Assembly: GCA_964520985.1 (NCBI GenBank)
Contig: CAZFPB010000047.1
Span: 1-6,186, forward strand
Direction: 5' to 3'
Source of the DNA: CAYSGL01 sp964520985
Lineage (GTDB): Bacteria > Pseudomonadota > Alphaproteobacteria > Micavibrionales > Micavibrionaceae
DNA: 6,186 bases
Shown here: in pieces, positions 4,456 through 6,186 of the stretch
Numbering within the stretch: the first letter of the stretch is position 1
Layout: every line of letters starts with the position of its first letter
Notes under the pieces: model-generated
What the model saw: only the letters and a program-made list of their open reading frames with translations
What the model was told of the DNA's origin: nothing
Database searches by the model: none
Position numbers and translations under genes: made by a program

Positions 4456-4761
4456 ATGGCGATAGAGATGAGGCGCACCCACCTCGGCAAGTACCCCAAC
4501 GAGGGGGCCCGGCAAGCGTGGGCGGCGATGGAACGGCTGGGTTTTGACCAGGCCAGCTTTCGGGCTGCTGTTCTTGAGCAGACGGGCCGAGAGCTGAGTT
4601 CTGGAGCACTTGTCAAGATCCTCTACTGCGAGCGCCGACCGGGCCTGGTGTGGGCCGACGTGTTCCGGGTGGTTCTAGGGGTTGACCCTACGAACTGGCA
4701 CCGAGAGCCGCGCGACAAGTTCAACCTGCCGGCGACGCGAGTTGAAGGGAGCGCAGCGTGA
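4456..4761 (+). CDS. Cro-like XRE helix-turn-helix protein, 101 aa
   Basis: This is the first gene of the rightward arm, divergent from the repressor, the position of cro in lambdoid phages. Residues about 19-82 read as a small HTH domain: ARQAWAAMERLGFDQASFR, then EQTGRELSSGALVKILYCERRP as turn and recognition helix, then VWADVFRVVLGVDPTNW. The closing LGVDPxxW is common in phage XRE proteins that use such an extended helix. It may antagonise the repressor at the shared operators or act as an early activator; this is inferred from position. The ATG at 4456 has no ribosome site but lies where the predicted transcript starts, so leaderless translation is likely. Its TGA overlaps the next start as GTGA, with GAAGGGAG upstream. 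Confidence 0.75.
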   Translation: MAIEMRRTHLGKYPNEGARQAWAAMERLGFDQASFRAAVLEQTGRELSSGALVKILYCERRPGLVWADVFRVVLGVDPTNWHREPRDKFNLPATRVEGSAA

Positions 4762-5525
4762 CTCGTCGTCGAATCCCGGCGCGCGAGCGCATTGGCCAGC
4801 GGTTCAACCGCCTGGTCATCCTGGAGATCCTTCCTGGTGGTCGCTGCCGGGCCAAGTGCGACTGCGGCAACGAGTCGACGCCGATGCTTGGGAGCGTTGT
4901 CCGTGGATCGACAAAGGCTTGCGGGTGTCTGGAGGGGTCCCAGATGCGCACCCACGGAGAGAGCAGGAGCCGTCTCTACTCCGTGCGACTGGCGATGATC
5001 GCGCGCTGCACCAATCCGAAAAACATAGGTTGGAAGGATTACGGTGGCCGAGGCATCTCCGTCTGCGCTTCGTGGCTCTCCAGCTGGGAGGCATTTCGTG
5101 ATGACGTTGGGCCTGACCCTGGCAGTCACCTGACTCTCGACAGGCAAGATAACGGCGGCGGTTATTGGTGCGGAAAGTGCGCAGAGTGCGTCTCGCTTGG
5201 TCGACCGAGCAACGTACGTTGGGCCACCCGTGGGGAGCAGGCGAGCAATACCCGCCGCGCCCTGCGCCAGGATCAACGAACTCTCATTGAGGAAGCGCGC
5301 CAACGTGGTGTTTCGCGGCAACTTCTGGAGTCGCGAAAGTCGCGTGGCGTTACTGGCGCTGACCTTCTCGCGCCACCGAATAGCCTTGGGATCCATTGCA
5401 GTCGATGCGGCAACAAGGGCCACAACGTCAAGACCTGTCCTGAGCGACTGGCTGAGTTGCACGCGCGCGTCGTAACTCGTGCCGACCTTGAAGCCGCCAT
5501 GGCTGCCGCGGGGTACGTGCTGTGA
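4758..5525 (+). CDS. HNH-like phage endonuclease-family protein with C-terminal zinc knuckle
   Basis: The start is GTG at 4758 in a GTGA overlap. Four parts can be seen in 255 aa. Residues 15-57 are a zinc-ribbon-like head (CDCG at 34-37, CGC at 55-57). Residues 66-165 match the widespread phage family with HG...Y..RLxxMxxRCxNP, YGGRGISVCxxW, LDRxDN and NxRWATxxEQASN motifs, usually annotated as HNH endonuclease. Residues 172-206 (TLIEEARQRGVSRQLLESR) resemble the HTH segment often attached to such nucleases. Residues 214-227 (CSRCGNKGHNVKTC) are an exact CCHC zinc knuckle, C-x2-C-x4-H-x4-C. At the LDRQDN core an Arg stands where classical HNH proteins have His, so nuclease activity is uncertain; a DNA- or RNA-binding regulator is possible. 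It may be a homing-type insertion, but its tight coupling to both neighbours argues for an integral early gene. Confidence 0.7.
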   Translation: MTRRRIPARERIGQRFNRLVILEILPGGRCRAKCDCGNESTPMLGSVVRGSTKACGCLEGSQMRTHGESRSRLYSVRLAMIARCTNPKNIGWKDYGGRGISVCASWLSSWEAFRDDVGPDPGSHLTLDRQDNGGGYWCGKCAECVSLGRPSNVRWATRGEQASNTRRALRQDQRTLIEEARQRGVSRQLLESRKSRGVTGADLLAPPNSLGIHCSRCGNKGHNVKTCPERLAELHARVVTRADLEAAMAAAGYVL

Positions 5526-5884
5526 CCCGCCGTTCTCATGGCTCAGGAACGTACCCCTCAGTACGCCCCGAGCCAGCGTCTGCGGCTCCTCTTGCGGGAA
5601 CGCCATCTTCTGAAGCCCTCGTTGCTGCTGTTCATGACGCAAAGATCGGTCGTGGCCCGACGATCCGAAAGTGCGGTTTCGAAATACCGACTTTCGTTCA
5701 GTACGGCGAGCGACTCAGGGCGGCCCGCAAGACCTTGGGCTGGTCTCAGGACTACACGGCGAAGATGTGGGGATGTGCCCGGCTCACGTATGCCTCATAC
5801 GAACGCGGCGACACTTTGGCCCCGGTGACGTTGCTGGATTGGCTTGAAGGGCTCGCGGCTGAAGCACGGAAGGTCGGCACATGA
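5522..5884 (+). CDS. XRE-family HTH protein with long flexible N-terminus, 120 aa
   Basis: The start is GTG at 5522, overlapping the previous TGA as GTGA; no strong ribosome site is seen, so coupling is likely. Residues 1-55 are Ser/Pro/Gly-rich and probably disordered. Residues 60-112 form an XRE-type HTH: YGERLRAARKTLGWSQ, then DYTAKMWGCARLTYASYERG as the turn and recognition helix, then a LLDWLEGLAAEA helix. The combination of WSQ and the SYERG motif is characteristic of the HTH_XRE fold. It is the third HTH protein of the window and could be a second-tier early regulator. No internal in-frame ATG gives a better start. It overlaps the next gene as ATGA. Confidence 0.75.
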   Translation: MTRRSHGSGTYPSVRPEPASAAPLAGTPSSEALVAAVHDAKIGRGPTIRKCGFEIPTFVQYGERLRAARKTLGWSQDYTAKMWGCARLTYASYERGDTLAPVTLLDWLEGLAAEARKVGT

Positions 5885-6057
5885 CCTACGTCGCCACCTT
5901 CATCGCTGGCGCCATCCTCGGCATCACCGCCCTAGCCATCCACAACTTCCGCCGCGCCGTCCGAATCGCGACCGAAGCGCAACGCGAGCAGCGGGCCAAG
6001 CGGGACAGGCATGGGCGTTTGCGGGTTGTGACGAATTGTAAGGGAGGGAAGGCGTAA
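5881..6057 (+). CDS. Small single-pass membrane protein, 58 aa
   Basis: This short gene starts with ATG at 5881 in an ATGA overlap, with GGAAGG at good spacing, and ends in TAATG shared with the next gene. Residues 4-20 (VATFIAGAILGITALAI) form one hydrophobic helix. The remainder is strongly basic (NFRRAVRIATEAQREQRAKR and beyond). By the positive-inside rule the tail should face the cytoplasm, with the N-terminus outside. Small membrane proteins in phage early operons can affect superinfection or the host membrane, but nothing here shows the role. Confidence 0.7.
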   Translation: MTYVATFIAGAILGITALAIHNFRRAVRIATEAQREQRAKRDRHGRLRVVTNCKGGKA

Positions 6058-6186
6058 TGGGCAGGAAACTGATGCGTGTGCCGATGGACTTCAATTGGCC
6101 CATCGGTGAAGTCTGGGGCGGATACCTCAATCCGCACTATCGCAAGTGCACCAAGTGCAAAACGTGTGACGGCACCGGGTACGCTC
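6057..6186 (+). CDS. Small Cys-rich phage zinc-finger protein, N-terminus (partial)
   Basis: The ATG at 6057 overlaps the previous TAA by one base and has GGAGGG about nine bases upstream. Forty-three residues are visible before the window ends. They begin MGRKLMRVPMDFNWP, followed by GEVWGGYLNPHYRKC and CTKCKTCDGTGYA. The opening RKLxRVPxDFxWPxxxVWxGYLNP is a recurrent pattern in phage early proteins, followed by DnaJ-like CxxC/CDGTG metal-binding repeats. The function of that family is unknown to me; the zinc site is inferred from the Cys spacing. Confidence 0.75.
   Translation, partial: MGRKLMRVPMDFNWPIGEVWGGYLNPHYRKCTKCKTCDGTGYA

Noticed and set aside
4623..5642. Long minus-strand open frame of 339 codons
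   Set aside because: It lies antisense to the HNH-like gene and its neighbours, which have recognisable motifs, good ribosome signals and coupled ends. Its translation is low-complexity Arg/Ser/Ala-rich and matches nothing I know.

Overview
The window looks like the immunity and early-gene region of a temperate, lambdoid-like phage or prophage of a high-GC Gram-positive host (probably an actinobacterium). This rests on the GC-rich sequence, the use of GTG as well as ATG starts, strong GGAGG-type ribosome sites, dense ATGA/GTGA overlaps, predicted leaderless early mRNAs, and a divergent layout of early genes around a repressor. No taxon-specific marker is present, so the host is an inference. 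No integrase, structural gene, tRNA, IS element or CRISPR array is visible.

Left arm (1-2888, minus strand): a leftward operon of 12 genes starts at 2888 and runs off the left edge. Almost every junction is a 4-base ATGA/GTGA overlap or an 8-11 base overlap. Eleven products are small (49-136 aa) and of unknown function; one carries two CxxC pairs and one is largely coiled coil. The last, cut by the window edge, has the N-terminus of a RecE-like (PD-(D/E)XK) exonuclease, so the arm probably leads into a recombination module.

Switch region (2889-4455): two early promoters face outward. The leftward one (PL) has -35 TTGACA and -10 CATTAT; the rightward one (PR) has -35 TTGCCA and -10 CACTAT. 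Each is overlapped by a pair of copies of one palindromic motif, TGNCACTAGTGNCA, at the same 16-bp centre-to-centre spacing (one good copy and one with only one good half). Between them lie two convergent genes whose stop codons share CTAG: an ImmA/IrrE-family protein (plus), whose HExxH motif reads HEVAA, and an XRE-type repressor (minus) with no LexA/S24 self-cleavage domain. The simplest reading is that the repressor binds both operator pairs and shuts off both arms, and that the ImmA-like protein modulates it, although that protein has apparently lost a metal ligand.

Right arm (4456-6186, plus strand): a tightly coupled early operon encodes a Cro-like HTH protein, an HNH-like nuclease-family protein ending in a CCHC zinc knuckle, another XRE-type HTH protein, a 58-aa single-pass membrane protein, and the start of a small zinc-finger protein cut by the window edge.

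Two genes (2216-2380 and 5881-6057) are under 60 codons and easily missed. They are supported by start/stop overlaps with both neighbours, and one or both starts have a good ribosome site.
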